Shown: piece by piece, positions 26,358-35,016 of the stretch
Layout: each line of letters opens with the position of its first letter
Position numbering within the stretch: position 1 is the stretch's first letter
NCBI RefSeq assembly: GCF_000718095.1
Contig: NZ_JOEI01000001.1
Location: 186,001 to 250,000, forward strand
DNA length: 64,000 nucleotides
From: Streptomyces scopuliridis RB72
GTDB lineage: Bacteria; Actinomycetota; Actinomycetes; Streptomycetales; Streptomycetaceae
Direction of reading: 5' to 3'
Program-made: the position numbers and the translations under genes
Notes under the pieces: generated by a model
What the model was told of the DNA's origin: nothing
Database searches by the model: none
The model's input: only the letters and a program-made list of their open reading frames with translations

Positions 26358-27490
26358 CAGACGGCCTCGACCAGGGTCCCCGGGCCACGGGCCGCGCCCT
26401 CCGCGTCGCGCTTGGCGACCTCTTCGCGGACCAGCGGGATGACATGCCGGCCGAAGTCGATGGCGTCGCCGAGCAGGTCGTAGCCGCGTGCGGAGATGAT
26501 GTCGACCCCGAGGTCGTAGTAGTCGAGCAGTGCCTGCGCGACCGTCTCCGGCGTACCGACCAGGGCGTTGGAGTTGCCCGCGCCTCCGGTGGCCGCGGCG
26601 GTCGGGGTCCACAGCGCCCGGTCGTAGCGCTCACCGGATTGTGCGATCGAGATCAGCCGCTGCGAGCCGGTGTTCTCCGGATCGCCCCGCCGGTGATGGC
26701 GCACCACGGCCGGCTCGCCCTTCTCCTTGCGGGCCTTGATCGCGTCCACGGTCCGGTGCGCCTTCTCCCAGGCGAGCTCTTCCGTAGGCGCGATGATCGG
26801 CCGGAAGGCCACCTGGATACGGGGCGGGGTCGTACGGCCCGCCGCACGCGCGGCGGCCTTCACCGCCTCGATCTGCTCGGCGGTCTTCTCCAGCGGCTCG
26901 CCCCAGAGCGCGTAGATGTCCGCCTCGGCGCCACCGGCCGCGTACGCGGCGGCCGAGGAGCCGCCGAACGAGACATCGGGCTTGGGCTGCTGGACGGGGA
27001 ACACATCGCTGACGAAGTCGTGGAATCGGTAGTGCTCGCCCTCGTGGTCGAAGGGCTCGTGCGAGGTCCAGATCCGCTTGACGATGTCGATGTACTCACG
27101 GGTGCGGGAGTAGCGCTCGTCCTTGGTGAGTGTGTCCCCCTCGCGCCGCTGCTCGTGATCGCTGCCACCGGTGATGAAGTGCACCGTCAGCCGGCCGTCG
27201 CTGATCCGGTCGAGCGTGGCGAACGTCTTGGCGGCGAAGGTGGGATACGAGACATTCGGCCGGTGCGCGAGCAGGATCTGGAGCCTGTCCAGCCGGGAGG
27301 CGATGTACGCGGCGGCCGGAGCGGGGTCGGGCGAGCCGGAACCGTACGCGAACAGCACCCGGTCCCAGCCGTGATCCTCATGGGCGCGGGCCAGCTTGAG
27401 TGTGTATTCCTTGTCAAATGCCGCGCCGGAGCGAGGACTTGTTTCCGACCCGTTGTGGGTGGCGGCTATGCCGAGGAACTCCACAGGCAT
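26357..27490 (-). CDS. SsuD-like LLM flavin-dependent monooxygenase (first of locus)
   Basis: 377 aa luciferase-like monooxygenase close to the alkanesulfonate monooxygenase SsuD: WDRVLFAYGSGSPDPAPAAA, VSYPTFAAKTFATLDRISDG, HFITGGSDHEQRREGD, YSRTREYIDIVKRIW and PKPDVSFGGSS are typical. It should cleave C-S bonds with FMNH2 and O2. The ATG at 27490 follows AAAGG. It is the first enzyme gene of the operon, 285 bases after the cysteine-rich leader peptide. The partner flavin reductase is not in this window. Confidence 0.9.
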   Translation of the reverse strand: MPVEFLGIAATHNGSETSPRSGAAFDKEYTLKLARAHEDHGWDRVLFAYGSGSPDPAPAAAYIASRLDRLQILLAHRPNVSYPTFAAKTFATLDRISDGRLTVHFITGGSDHEQRREGDTLTKDERYSRTREYIDIVKRIWTSHEPFDHEGEHYRFHDFVSDVFPVQQPKPDVSFGGSSAAAYAAGGAEADIYALWGEPLEKTAEQIEAVKAAARAAGRTTPPRIQVAFRPIIAPTEELAWEKAHRTVDAIKARKEKGEPAVVRHHRRGDPENTGSQRLISIAQSGERYDRALWTPTAAATGGAGNSNALVGTPETVAQALLDYYDLGVDIISARGYDLLGDAIDFGRHVIPLVREEVAKRDAEGAARGPGTLVEAV

Positions 27491-27747
27491 GACGGACCTT
27501 TCGTACGGGGGAGATGGGTGTGCGTCGGCGGGAAGGCATGCCGAGGAAGACCCGGGCGGCCCGTGGACATGGCGGACACGGGGGACCACCGGCGGTACCG
27601 GGGCGGCCGGGCGGGATGGGGCGAGGGCGTGATGACGGGAGGGAGAAGTGGCGCTTCAGGGAGAAGGCGGCAGCGAACGCCCGGTGGAATAAAGGAACTC
27701 GGCCCGCGACGGGGTCACCGAAGGGACGGGATCACCGAGGGAGGGAG

Positions 27748-27774
27748 GGGCCGGTCAGGCGGCCCGCTGCCGGG
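27748..27774 (-). promoter_or_regulatory. Overlapping hairpins, possible attenuator
   Basis: Just after the leader-peptide stop, CCCG-GCAG-CGGG (27774-27763) and GGGCCG-CCTGAC-CGGCCC (27765-27748) share bases 27763-27765, so they exclude each other. That is the expected form of a ribosome-controlled switch. There is no T-run. Confidence 0.45.
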
Positions 27775-27852
27775 TCAGGCGCAACAAGAGGCGGACCACA
27801 CACGACCGAAGTCTATGTGGCCGCGGATGACCAACGGCAGCTGCTTCTGCAT
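27775..27852 (-). CDS. Cysteine-rich leader peptide (sulfur attenuator)
   Basis: 25 codons starting at ATG 27852. The peptide begins MQKQLPLVIRG, continues HIDFGRVWS and ends ASCCA, with adjacent Cys codons TGT TGC just before the stop. It matches the pattern of actinobacterial leader peptides upstream of sulfur genes (HIDL-like core, then SA and Cys). The -10 lies 7-12 bases before the ATG, so the message should be leaderless. Ribosome stalling at the Cys codons under cysteine starvation would expose downstream genes. Family resemblance is by eye. Confidence 0.75.
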   Translation of the reverse strand: MQKQLPLVIRGHIDFGRVWSASCCA

Positions 27853-27858
27853 AGAGCC

Positions 27859-27888
27859 AATTGAGCACGGGACGTTCAGTGAAGTCAA
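27859..27888 (-). promoter_or_regulatory. Promoter of the leader peptide and sulfur operon
   Basis: TTGACT (27888-27883) and TCAATT (27864-27859) are 18 bp apart. The -10 ends six bases before the ATG at 27852, so transcription is predicted to start at the ATG itself. Confidence 0.5.
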
Positions 27889-27929
27889 CAGGCTCTCGCT
27901 CTGTGGGCAGCGAGCGCGGTCGGGCGGCC

Positions 27930-27960
27930 TTGACAGTCGTCCGGAGTGCGCCCGTACGAT
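27930..27960 (+). promoter_or_regulatory. Candidate promoter of the divergent permease
   Basis: TTGACA (27930-27935) and TACGAT (27955-27960) with a 19-bp spacer. Transcription would start near 27967, at the GTG of a cysteine-containing small frame. Confidence 0.45.
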
Positions 27961-27966
27961 CGAGGG

Positions 27967-28017
27967 GTGTGCGGCTCCGGCTCGTGTGTGAACGCCGGAC
28001 CGCACCGGCCGTGTTGA
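27967..28017 (+). CDS. Possible leaderless cysteine-containing leader peptide
   Basis: GTG at 27967 sits exactly at the predicted transcription start. The 16-residue peptide reads MCGSGSCVNAGPHRPC (GTG start as Met) with Cys at 2, 7 and the last codon before TGA. It lies 73 bases before the permease ATG. It lacks the HIDL-type core, so it is only a candidate. Confidence 0.35.
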   Translation: MCGSGSCVNAGPHRPC

Positions 28018-28090
28018 GGGACGCGGTACGCGTGATGACAGCTGCTGCCCGGTCCACGCCGCCGACCGTCTCTCCCGCCGGAGCCCCCTC

Positions 28091-29155
28091 ATGTCCCTAT
28101 CGCCCTCGCTCGATGGACCGCGCGCCGCCGCCGCGGCCTCCCGGCAGACACACCCCGCTGCCCCCGTGGATGACACCGGCGCCGCCCCGCCGGGGACTTC
28201 GGGTGCCTCCCCGTTCGCTCCGCCGGGACCCGACGAGATCACCCGTATCGTCCCCCGCCGCCACCCCGGCCGGTGGCTGTCGGCCGGGGTGGCGCTGCTC
28301 GGCCTCGCGATGATCGTCAATTCGGTCGTCCGCAACGAGAGATTCCAGTGGAGTGTGGTGAGCCGGTACTTCACCACCCCCGCCGTACTGGACGGCCTGC
28401 TGCTCACCCTCTGGCTGACCGCCGCCGTGATGGTGCTGGGCTTTCTCATCGGTACGGTCTTCGCCGTCATGCGACTCTCCGCCAACCCCGTGCTGCGCAC
28501 CATCAGTTGGGGGTACGTATGGATCTTCCGTTCGACCCCGCTGCTGGTGCAGCTGCTGTTCTGGTTCAATATCGGCGCGCTCTATCCGACCCTGGGGATC
28601 GGGATCCCCTTCGGCCCGGAATTCCTCACCTTCAAGACCGTGAACCTCTTCGGCGCCGGTCTCACGGCGCTGATCGGCCTCACCCTGCACGAGGCGGCCT
28701 ACGCGGCGGAGGTGGTGCGCGGCGGCATCCTCTCCGTCGACGCCGGTCAGACGGAGGCGGCCGCGGCGCTCGGTCTGAGCCGCTGGCGGGTGCTGCGCCG
28801 TGTCGTCGTGCCGCAGGCGATGCGCTCCATCGTCCCCACGGCGGGCAATATGCTCATCGGCACGCTCAAGGGGACCAGCATCGTCAGTGTCCTGGCCGTG
28901 CAGGACCTGCTCTTCTCGGTGCAGCTGATCTACAACCGTACGTACCAGATCGTCCCGCTGCTGATGGTGGCGACCATCTGGTACATCGTCGTCACGACCG
29001 TCCTGTCCGTGGGCCAGTTCTACGTCGAGCGCCACTACGCCCGTGGGGCGGCCCGCGAGCTGCCTCCCACGCCTCTCCAGCGCCTGCGCCGTCGGACGGC
29101 GGCCCTGGGAGGACGGCTCCGTACCGCGAGCGCCGCCGACGCGAAGCCGCTCTGA
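28091..29155 (+). CDS. Polar amino-acid ABC transporter permease (2)
   Basis: 354 aa permease with a Pro/Ala-rich cytoplasmic N-terminus of about 60 residues, then membrane segments; [20 protein letters not shown] and the EAA loop EAAAALGLSRWRVLRRVVVPQAM mark the family. It is a paralogue of the permease at 23842-24840. It stands alone, divergent from the main operon, without its own ATPase or receptor, so it probably uses theirs. A promoter with TTGACA/TACGAT lies upstream. Confidence 0.92.
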   Translation: MSLSPSLDGPRAAAAASRQTHPAAPVDDTGAAPPGTSGASPFAPPGPDEITRIVPRRHPGRWLSAGVALLGLAMIVNSVVRNERFQWSVVSRYFTTPAVLDGLLLTLWLTAAVMVLGFLIGTVFAVMRLSANPVLRTISWGYVWIFRSTPLLVQLLFWFNIGALYPTLGIGIPFGPEFLTFKTVNLFGAGLTALIGLTLHEAAYAAEVVRGGILSVDAGQTEAAAALGLSRWRVLRRVVVPQAMRSIVPTAGNMLIGTLKGTSIVSVLAVQDLLFSVQLIYNRTYQIVPLLMVATIWYIVVTTVLSVGQFYVERHYARGAARELPPTPLQRLRRRTAALGGRLRTASAADAKPL

Positions 29156-29285
29156 GACGCCGCCGGGCCACGGGGCCGATCGGTCGGGTGCGCCCTGTTG
29201 ACCGCTTCCAGTCGCACACTCCGGTTACCGGGGCGAGTCTGGAGACGACCGGTTCGGAGCGGCGACGCGGAGAGAAGGGATCCAT

Positions 29286-29663
29286 GTGAACAGTGCGGAC
29301 CAGCCCGCGGCGGACGTCGTAGTGGCTCTCACTGGCGACGAGAAGGAAGACGCGCGCGTGGTGTTCGGCGCGCTCCGTACGGCCTTCGCCTGCGACCGCG
29401 CGGCGGACGACGTCCCGCAGGAGGTGGTCGAGGGCCGCCCCACCGTGTGGATCGCCACGTTCAATGTGTCCGAGGTACGCGCGGAGCCCCGCCCGGCCCG
29501 GCTGAGGGCGCCGGTGGCGGCCACCCTCCAGGGCGGCTACACGGCGGTGGACAGTCTCCGTAAGAGCCTCGCCTCCGCGTTCACCGTCCGTATGGTCGGT
29601 ACGGCCTCCGGCGACCAGGAGGAGGAAGTCCAGCTCCGCCTGGAGAACCGCGAGAACCGGTAG
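29286..29663 (+). CDS. Conserved-looking hypothetical protein
   Basis: 125 aa, acidic, with no signal peptide or membrane segment. The sequence alternates beta strands (DVVVALTGDEKEDARVVF, TVWIATFNVSEVR) and the tail is Glu/Arg-rich (EEEVQLRLENRENR). I do not recognise the family. The start is GTG at 29286 with AGAAGGGA six bases upstream; an ATG two bases before it runs straight into TGA. The gene ends two bases before a strong terminator. Confidence 0.6.
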   Translation: MNSADQPAADVVVALTGDEKEDARVVFGALRTAFACDRAADDVPQEVVEGRPTVWIATFNVSEVRAEPRPARLRAPVAATLQGGYTAVDSLRKSLASAFTVRMVGTASGDQEEEVQLRLENRENR

Positions 29664-29664
29664 G

Positions 29665-29693
29665 GCCTCTCCGGGGCCTCGACCCGGAGAGGC
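29665..29693. terminator. Bidirectional hairpin terminator
   Basis: Stem GCCTCTCCGGG with its exact complement, 11 bp, loop of seven, between convergent genes. Confidence 0.78.
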
Positions 29694-29708
29694 GGGTCCC
29701 GGCGCCGC

Positions 29709-30191
29709 TCACTCCCACTCGTCCCGCTCGGCGACGAGATGCACCGCGGCCTCCTCCGCCGAAGCCGCCGCGCCGTCGACGCCGACATCGCGGGCGATCA
29801 TGTCCTTCTCGTCGTCCTCGTGAGCGCCCTCGTCGGGAGCCACCAGCCGGCCCGAGCGGCCGTCGCCGACCTCGTCGTCCAGCCGCTCGCCGTCACCGTA
29901 CGGCAGGTCCCCTATGCCGTCGCCGTCGAAGGCGGCCTGGTCAGGGATCTCCTCCGCGAGCCGCTGGTCGAGTGTTTCCCCCGCCCGCTGCTCGGCGGCC
30001 GTCGTACCGACGTGTTCGACACCGAGCGGACGCTCGGGAGGCGACCAGCCCTCGTCGAAGGGGTCCGAGCCGCGGTCGATGAGGGTGTCCTCGGGATCGA
30101 GGATGCCCTCGTCCTCGCCGATCTCGGCGCCGTCGGGCTGGTAGACCTCGTCGCCCATCGACTCACCGTTGTCGCCGCTCACGTCCCTCAC
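29709..30191 (-). CDS. DUF5709 family acidic protein
   Basis: 160 aa, very acidic, built on EVYQPDGAEIGEDEGILDPEDTLIDRG, PFDEGWSPPERPLGVEHVGTTAAEQRAGETLDQRL and EEIPDQAAFDGDGIGDLPYGDGERL. This matches the Streptomyces DUF5709 group, function unknown. The last third holds GRSGRLVAPDEGAHEDDEKDMIARDVGVDG. Several starts are possible: GTG 30191, GTG 30182, ATG 30158; the longest is listed. It lies 32 bp after the dehydrogenase gene ends in the same direction. Confidence 0.8.
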   Translation of the reverse strand: MRDVSGDNGESMGDEVYQPDGAEIGEDEGILDPEDTLIDRGSDPFDEGWSPPERPLGVEHVGTTAAEQRAGETLDQRLAEEIPDQAAFDGDGIGDLPYGDGERLDDEVGDGRSGRLVAPDEGAHEDDEKDMIARDVGVDGAAASAEEAAVHLVAERDEWE

Positions 30192-30223
30192 CTCGCCTCC
30201 GTGCGCCCGGCCGTCGGCCGTCC

Positions 30224-31369
30224 TCAGGCCGCCGGGTGGAGGAGGACCTTGGTCCAGCCGTCGTCGCGGGCGTCGAAGTGCCGGTACCCGGAAGGGGCCT
30301 CGGCAAGCGGCAGTTCATGCGACACGATCCAGGACGGACGCGCCTTGCCCTGCTCGATGAGCCCGCACAACTGCCGGTTGTACGCCTTGACGTTGCACTG
30401 CCCCGTGCCCATGGTCTGGCCCTTGAACCAGTGCAGGCCGTAGTCGAACGCGACCTCGCCGTCCTGGTAGAGACTGTCGGGGCTGTTCGGGTCCTGCGGG
30501 ACGAACACACCGACCACACCGATGCCGCCGGTGAACCTGACGGAGTGCACCAGGTTGTTGAGGGTGGCGTTGGGGTGTTCCACGCCCTCGACGTCATGGG
30601 CCTGATAGCCCACGCACTCACAGCCCCGGTCGGCGCCCGCGCCGTTGGTGAGGTCATTGACCCGGTCGACCGCCGAGCCCTTGGAGTCGTCGATGGGGAT
30701 GGCGCCGATCTGTCCCGCCAGCGCCAGCCGGTCCGGGTGACGGTCGACGACCATGACCTTCCCCGCGCCCTTCAGATTCGCCGACAGCGCGGCCATCAGG
30801 CCCACCGGTCCTGCCCCGTAGATCACGATGGATTCGCCCGCCCGCAGACCGGCGAGTTCGGTGGCGTGCCAGCCGGTGGGGAAGACATCGGAGAGCATGA
30901 CGTAGTCGCTCTGCCTCTCCCGGGCCTCTTCCGGCAGGATCAGACAGTTGTGGTCGCCGTACGGCACCCGCAGCAGTTCGGCCTGGCCGCCGTTGTGCGG
31001 GCCCATGCCGGCGAAACCGTAGGCGGCCCCCGCCATCCGCGGGTCCGGGTTGGTGGTCAGACAGTACGCCGTCTTCCCCGCCTCGCAGTTGCGGCAGAAT
31101 CCGCAGGAGATGTTGAACGGGAGACAGACCAGGTCCCCGACACGCACCCGGTCGATACCGTCCCCGACGGCGATCACCTCGCCCATGTTCTCGTGACCGA
31201 GGACGCGCCCCGTCTCCATGTCGGTGCGGCCCTCGTACATATGAAGGTCGGAACCACAGATATTGGTGGTCGTGATCCTCACGAGGACATCGGTGGGACG
31301 CTCGATACGGGCGTCCGGTACATCCTTGACCTTGACGTCGCGCGTGCCGTCGTACACGAGAGCTTTCAT
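30224..31369 (-). CDS. Zinc-dependent alcohol/formaldehyde dehydrogenase
   Basis: 381 aa medium-chain dehydrogenase. Catalytic zinc: Cys of TNICGSDLHMYEG and GHENMGEV. Structural zinc: the four Cys of SCGFCRNCEAGKTAYC. NAD site: VIYGAGPVGLMAALSA. The long C-terminal part with VGVFVPQDPNSPDSLYQDGEV is like the glutathione-independent formaldehyde dehydrogenase group. The ATG at 31369 is preceded by AGGGAA. It is divergent from the NDH-2 gene; the 314-bp gap holds an inverted repeat. The physiological substrate is not shown by sequence. Confidence 0.9.
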   Translation of the reverse strand: MKALVYDGTRDVKVKDVPDARIERPTDVLVRITTTNICGSDLHMYEGRTDMETGRVLGHENMGEVIAVGDGIDRVRVGDLVCLPFNISCGFCRNCEAGKTAYCLTTNPDPRMAGAAYGFAGMGPHNGGQAELLRVPYGDHNCLILPEEARERQSDYVMLSDVFPTGWHATELAGLRAGESIVIYGAGPVGLMAALSANLKGAGKVMVVDRHPDRLALAGQIGAIPIDDSKGSAVDRVNDLTNGAGADRGCECVGYQAHDVEGVEHPNATLNNLVHSVRFTGGIGVVGVFVPQDPNSPDSLYQDGEVAFDYGLHWFKGQTMGTGQCNVKAYNRQLCGLIEQGKARPSWIVSHELPLAEAPSGYRHFDARDDGWTKVLLHPAA

Positions 31370-31683
31370 GGCGCATTCCCTGCCTTCCGGCGTGCTCTGG
31401 CCCGCCTTCCGGCACCGGCCCCGACCTCGGCCGTCACAGCCGGTGAGGCCGTCGGGAGCACGCGAGTGGTCGGGGCAGTTCCGTCTCGACGTCCTGCCCG
31501 GGATCGGCTCATCCGCTCCGTCCACCTTCCCACCAATCACCGATGTGTCAAACGGCAGGTGAGCACCCCTGCGACAGGGTGCGCGGGCAGCCTTCGCGCG
31601 ATCCCCCGTGTTTGTCACCGCTGTCGTCGGGCACGTGACCAAACGACCCGTAGGACCCGAAATGTAACCCTCCGGAGTCGAAC
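31370..31683. other. Divergent intergenic region with inverted repeat
   Basis: 314 bp. GTTTGTCAC (31610-31618) and GTGACCAAAC (31635-31644) form an imperfect inverted repeat 40-74 bases ahead of the NDH-2 start. It could be a redox or hypoxia operator; a clear Rex or OsdR consensus is not seen. No gene. Confidence 0.3.
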
Positions 31684-33006
31684 GTGAGCCGAGAACGCAT
31701 TGTCATCGTCGGAGCCGGGTTCGCCGGCTACCAGGCCGCCCGTACCCTCTCCCACCGGGTCAGGGGCGCGGCCGAGATCGTGCTGCTGAACCCCACCGAC
31801 TACTTCCTCTACCTGCCGCTCCTGCCCCAGGTGGCCGCCGGAATTCTGGAGCCGCGCCGGGTGACGGTCTCCATCCCGGGCACGCTGCCACGGGTGCGGC
31901 TCGTGCTCGGCGAGGCCGACCATGTCGACCTGGAGGCGCGCAGTGTCGGGTACACCGGACCGGAGGGCGACCGGGGCGAGCTGCGGTACGACCGGCTCGT
32001 CCTCGCCGTGGGCAGCGTCAACAAGCTGCTGCCGGTCCCCGGAGTGGCGGAGTACGCGCACGGCTTCCGGGGCCTGCCGGAAGCGCTCTATCTGCGTGAC
32101 CACATCACCCGCCAGATAGAACTGGCCGCCGTCACCGGCGACCGGGCGGAGGGCGCCGCACGCGCCACCTTCGTCGTGGTCGGCGCCGGCTACACCGGCA
32201 CCGAAGTGGCCGCCCAGGGCAAGCTCTTCACCGACGCGCTGGTCCGTAAACAGCCCGCGTGGCGCCGGACGGACAAACCCCGCTGGCTGCTCCTCGACAT
32301 CGCCCCGCGCGTCCTGCCGGAGCTGGACCACAGGCTGTCGGACACCGCGCAGCGGGTGCTGCGCGAACGCGGTGTGGACGTCCGTACCGGCACCTCCGTC
32401 AAGGAGGCGCGACCGCACGGGATCACGCTGGACAACGGTGAGTTCATCGAGACCCACACCCTCGTCTGGTGTGTGGGCGTACGGCCCGACCCGCTGGTCA
32501 CCGATCTCGGACTGCCCGTCGAGCACGGCCGGCTGCGGGTCGACCCGCAGCTCAATGTGGTCGGCCACCCCGACGTGTTCGCCTGCGGCGACGCCGCGGC
32601 CGTACCGGATCTCACCAGGCCGGGACACTTCACCCCGATGACGGCCCAGCACGCGAGCAGACAGGGCAAGGTGGCGGGCCGCAATGTGGCCGCCTCTCTC
32701 GGATACGGGGAGCGGCAGACCTACAAACACAACGACTTGGGGTTCGTCGTGGACCTCGGCGGGGTCAAGGCGGCGGCCAACCCGCTCGGCGTACCGCTGT
32801 CGGGACCGCTCGCGGGGGCCGTCACACGCGGCTACCACCTGGCGGCCATGCCGGGGAACCGGGTGCGGGTCGCGGCCGACTGGATGCTCGACGCGGTGCT
32901 GCCGCGGCAGTCCGTCCAGCTCGGACTGGTCCGCTCGTGGACGGTGCCACTCGATTCGTCCTCGCCCGAACTGGCGAGGGTTCCCGGCGCACCCCGTAAG
33001 GAGTGA
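31684..33006 (+). CDS. Type II NADH dehydrogenase (NDH-2)
   Basis: 440 aa NAD(P)/FAD-dependent oxidoreductase. FAD site at the N-terminus IVIVGAGFAGYQAARTL, NADH site VVVGAGYTGTEVAAQ near 160, and ACGDAAAVPDLTRPGHFTPMTAQHASRQG near the C-terminus with the second FAD contact. The C-terminal ~90 residues contain the amphipathic, membrane-associating region. It passes electrons from NADH to menaquinone without pumping protons. GTG at 31684, GGAG seven bases before. Followed after one base by the transketolase ATG, so the two are coupled. Confidence 0.88.
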   Translation: MSRERIVIVGAGFAGYQAARTLSHRVRGAAEIVLLNPTDYFLYLPLLPQVAAGILEPRRVTVSIPGTLPRVRLVLGEADHVDLEARSVGYTGPEGDRGELRYDRLVLAVGSVNKLLPVPGVAEYAHGFRGLPEALYLRDHITRQIELAAVTGDRAEGAARATFVVVGAGYTGTEVAAQGKLFTDALVRKQPAWRRTDKPRWLLLDIAPRVLPELDHRLSDTAQRVLRERGVDVRTGTSVKEARPHGITLDNGEFIETHTLVWCVGVRPDPLVTDLGLPVEHGRLRVDPQLNVVGHPDVFACGDAAAVPDLTRPGHFTPMTAQHASRQGKVAGRNVAASLGYGERQTYKHNDLGFVVDLGGVKAAANPLGVPLSGPLAGAVTRGYHLAAMPGNRVRVAADWMLDAVLPRQSVQLGLVRSWTVPLDSSSPELARVPGAPRKE

Positions 33007-33007
33007 C

Positions 33008-34924
33008 ATGAACAGCCGACGCGCGAACAGCCAACCCCCGCACAGCAAGCGCCCGAAGAGCCGGCCCCACCACCTGAACACCGAACAACTCACCGAACTG
33101 GGACAGCAGTTGAGGGTGGACTCGGTACGGGTCGCCGACGCGGCCGGATCCGGCCATCCCACCTCCTCGATGTCCGCCGCCGACCTCATGGCGGCGCTGC
33201 TCGCCAACCATCTGCACTACGACTTCGACCGGCCGGACCATCCGGGCAACGACCGGCTGATCTTCTCCAAGGGCCATGCCTCGCCGCTGCTGTACTCGAT
33301 GTATCTGGCGGCCGGCGCGGTGGACGAGAAGGAGTTCCTCACCTATCGCACCCTCGGCAGCCGGCTCGAAGGCCATCCGACCCCGCGACTGCCCTGGGTC
33401 GATGTCGCCACCGGATCGCTGGGCCAGGGCCTGCCCGTCGGCGTCGGCATGGCGCTCGCCGGGCAGCGGCTCGGCCACACTCCGTACCACGTCTGGGTGT
33501 TGTCCGGCGACAGCGAGATGGCCGAGGGCTCCGTATGGGAGGCGATCGAGCACGCCGGGGACCAGCATCTCGACTCGCTGACCCTCGTCATCGACGTCAA
33601 CCGCCTCGGCCAGCGCGGACCCACCCGCCATCAGCGGGATCTGGACGCGTACGGCCGCAGGCTGCGTGCCTTCGACTGGCACACGATCGAGATCGACGGC
33701 CATGACCTCGATGCCGTCGACGCCGCCTTCAACGAGGCCCGGTCGACGTTCCGCAAGCCGACCGCGATCATCGCGGGCACCCGGAAGGGCCGTGGCGTCG
33801 CCTCCGTCGAGGACCGCGAGGGCATGCACGGCAAGCCGCTGCCCGACGCGGAGAGCGCCATCGAGGAGCTGGGCGGCCGGCGCTCCATCCGGGTGTCGGT
33901 GGCGAAGCCCGCCGAGCCCGAGACCCACCCCCGCACCGCCGGACGGCGCGGCACCATCGCGCTGCCGCACTACGACGTCGGCGACTCGGTCGCCACCCGT
34001 GACGCCTACGGCAGGGCGCTCGCGGCCCTCGGCACGGCCCGCGAGGACGTCGTCGTACTGGACGGCGAGGTCAGCGACTCCACCCGCTCCGAGTTCTTCG
34101 CCAAGGAGCACCCCGAGCGGTTCTTCGAGTGCTACATCGCCGAACAGCAGATGATCGCCGCCGCCGTCGGTATGCAGGCGCTGGGCCATGTCCCGTACGC
34201 GTCGACCTTCGCGGCCTTCCTGACCCGCGCGCACGACTTCCTGCGGATGGCGTCCGTCAGCCGCGCGTCGATCAATGTCGTGGGCTCGCACGCGGGCGTC
34301 TCGATCGGCCAGGACGGCCCGTCCCAGATGGGTCTGGAAGACCTGGCGATGTTCCGCGCCATCCACGGCAGTACGGTGCTCCACCCCTGCGACGCCAACC
34401 AGACGGCGCGGCTCGTGGCGGCGATGCACGAACTGCCCGGCGTCTGCTACCTGCGTACGCTCCGGGGCGCGACCCCGGTCGTCTACGGCCCCGACGAGCG
34501 GTTCCCCGTCGGCGGCAGCAAGGTGCTGCGCCGCTCGGACGCGGACCGCGTGACGCTGATCGGCGCCGGAGTCACGGTCCATGAGTGCCTCAAGGCGGCG
34601 GATCTGCTGGCCGGGGAGGGCTTCCCCGTACGGGTCGTCGACCTGTACTCGGTCAAGCCCGTCGACGAGCGGACACTCCAGGCCGCGGCCGACGAGACCG
34701 GCTGCCTGGTCACCGTCGAGGACCACCACCCGCAGGGCGGCATCGGGGACGCGGTGGCCGAGGTGTTCTCGGACGGCCGTCCCGCGCCGAAACGGCTCGT
34801 ACGGCTCGCGGTGGGGAACATGCCGGGCTCGGCGACGCCGGCGGAGCAGCTCCGGGCGGCGGGCATCGACGCGGACTCGATCGCGGCGGGGCTCCGGCTG
34901 CTGGTGGAACAGACCCTCCGCTGA
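33008..34924 (+). CDS. Transketolase
   Basis: 638 aa ThDP enzyme. N-terminal PP domain: AGSGHPTSSMSAADLMAALL, KGHASPLLYSMYL, GDSEMAEGSVWEA binding ThDP/Mg; then the Pyr domain with catalytic Glu in FECYIAEQQMIAAAVGM and GPSQMGLEDLAMFRAI; and a C-terminal transketolase domain VRVVDLYSVKPVDERTL. Somewhat short for the family (about 690). It interconverts sugar phosphates in the pentose phosphate pathway. AAGGAG six bases upstream. Part of a carbon block with phosphoketolase. Confidence 0.9.
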   Translation: MNSRRANSQPPHSKRPKSRPHHLNTEQLTELGQQLRVDSVRVADAAGSGHPTSSMSAADLMAALLANHLHYDFDRPDHPGNDRLIFSKGHASPLLYSMYLAAGAVDEKEFLTYRTLGSRLEGHPTPRLPWVDVATGSLGQGLPVGVGMALAGQRLGHTPYHVWVLSGDSEMAEGSVWEAIEHAGDQHLDSLTLVIDVNRLGQRGPTRHQRDLDAYGRRLRAFDWHTIEIDGHDLDAVDAAFNEARSTFRKPTAIIAGTRKGRGVASVEDREGMHGKPLPDAESAIEELGGRRSIRVSVAKPAEPETHPRTAGRRGTIALPHYDVGDSVATRDAYGRALAALGTAREDVVVLDGEVSDSTRSEFFAKEHPERFFECYIAEQQMIAAAVGMQALGHVPYASTFAAFLTRAHDFLRMASVSRASINVVGSHAGVSIGQDGPSQMGLEDLAMFRAIHGSTVLHPCDANQTARLVAAMHELPGVCYLRTLRGATPVVYGPDERFPVGGSKVLRRSDADRVTLIGAGVTVHECLKAADLLAGEGFPVRVVDLYSVKPVDERTLQAAADETGCLVTVEDHHPQGGIGDAVAEVFSDGRPAPKRLVRLAVGNMPGSATPAEQLRAAGIDADSIAAGLRLLVEQTLR

Positions 34925-35016
34925 ACGGAGCACGGGAACACACGGCGGAGACACACGGAAGAACCGGACACGCAAGGCGAAGACTCCGGACACACGGCGA
35001 AGAAAGGGAAGACGGT

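Larger units (their letters stand above)
27491..28090. other. Divergent regulatory region of the sulfur locus
   Basis: 600 bp between the divergent monooxygenase and permease genes. It contains a leader peptide with its promoter, an attenuator-like hairpin pair and a second cysteine-containing small frame, each listed separately. No larger gene is seen. Confidence 0.6.

Noticed and set aside
31370..31683. Rex or OsdR/DevR operator before NDH-2
   Set aside because: The inverted repeat does not fit either consensus; kept only as an unnamed dyad.
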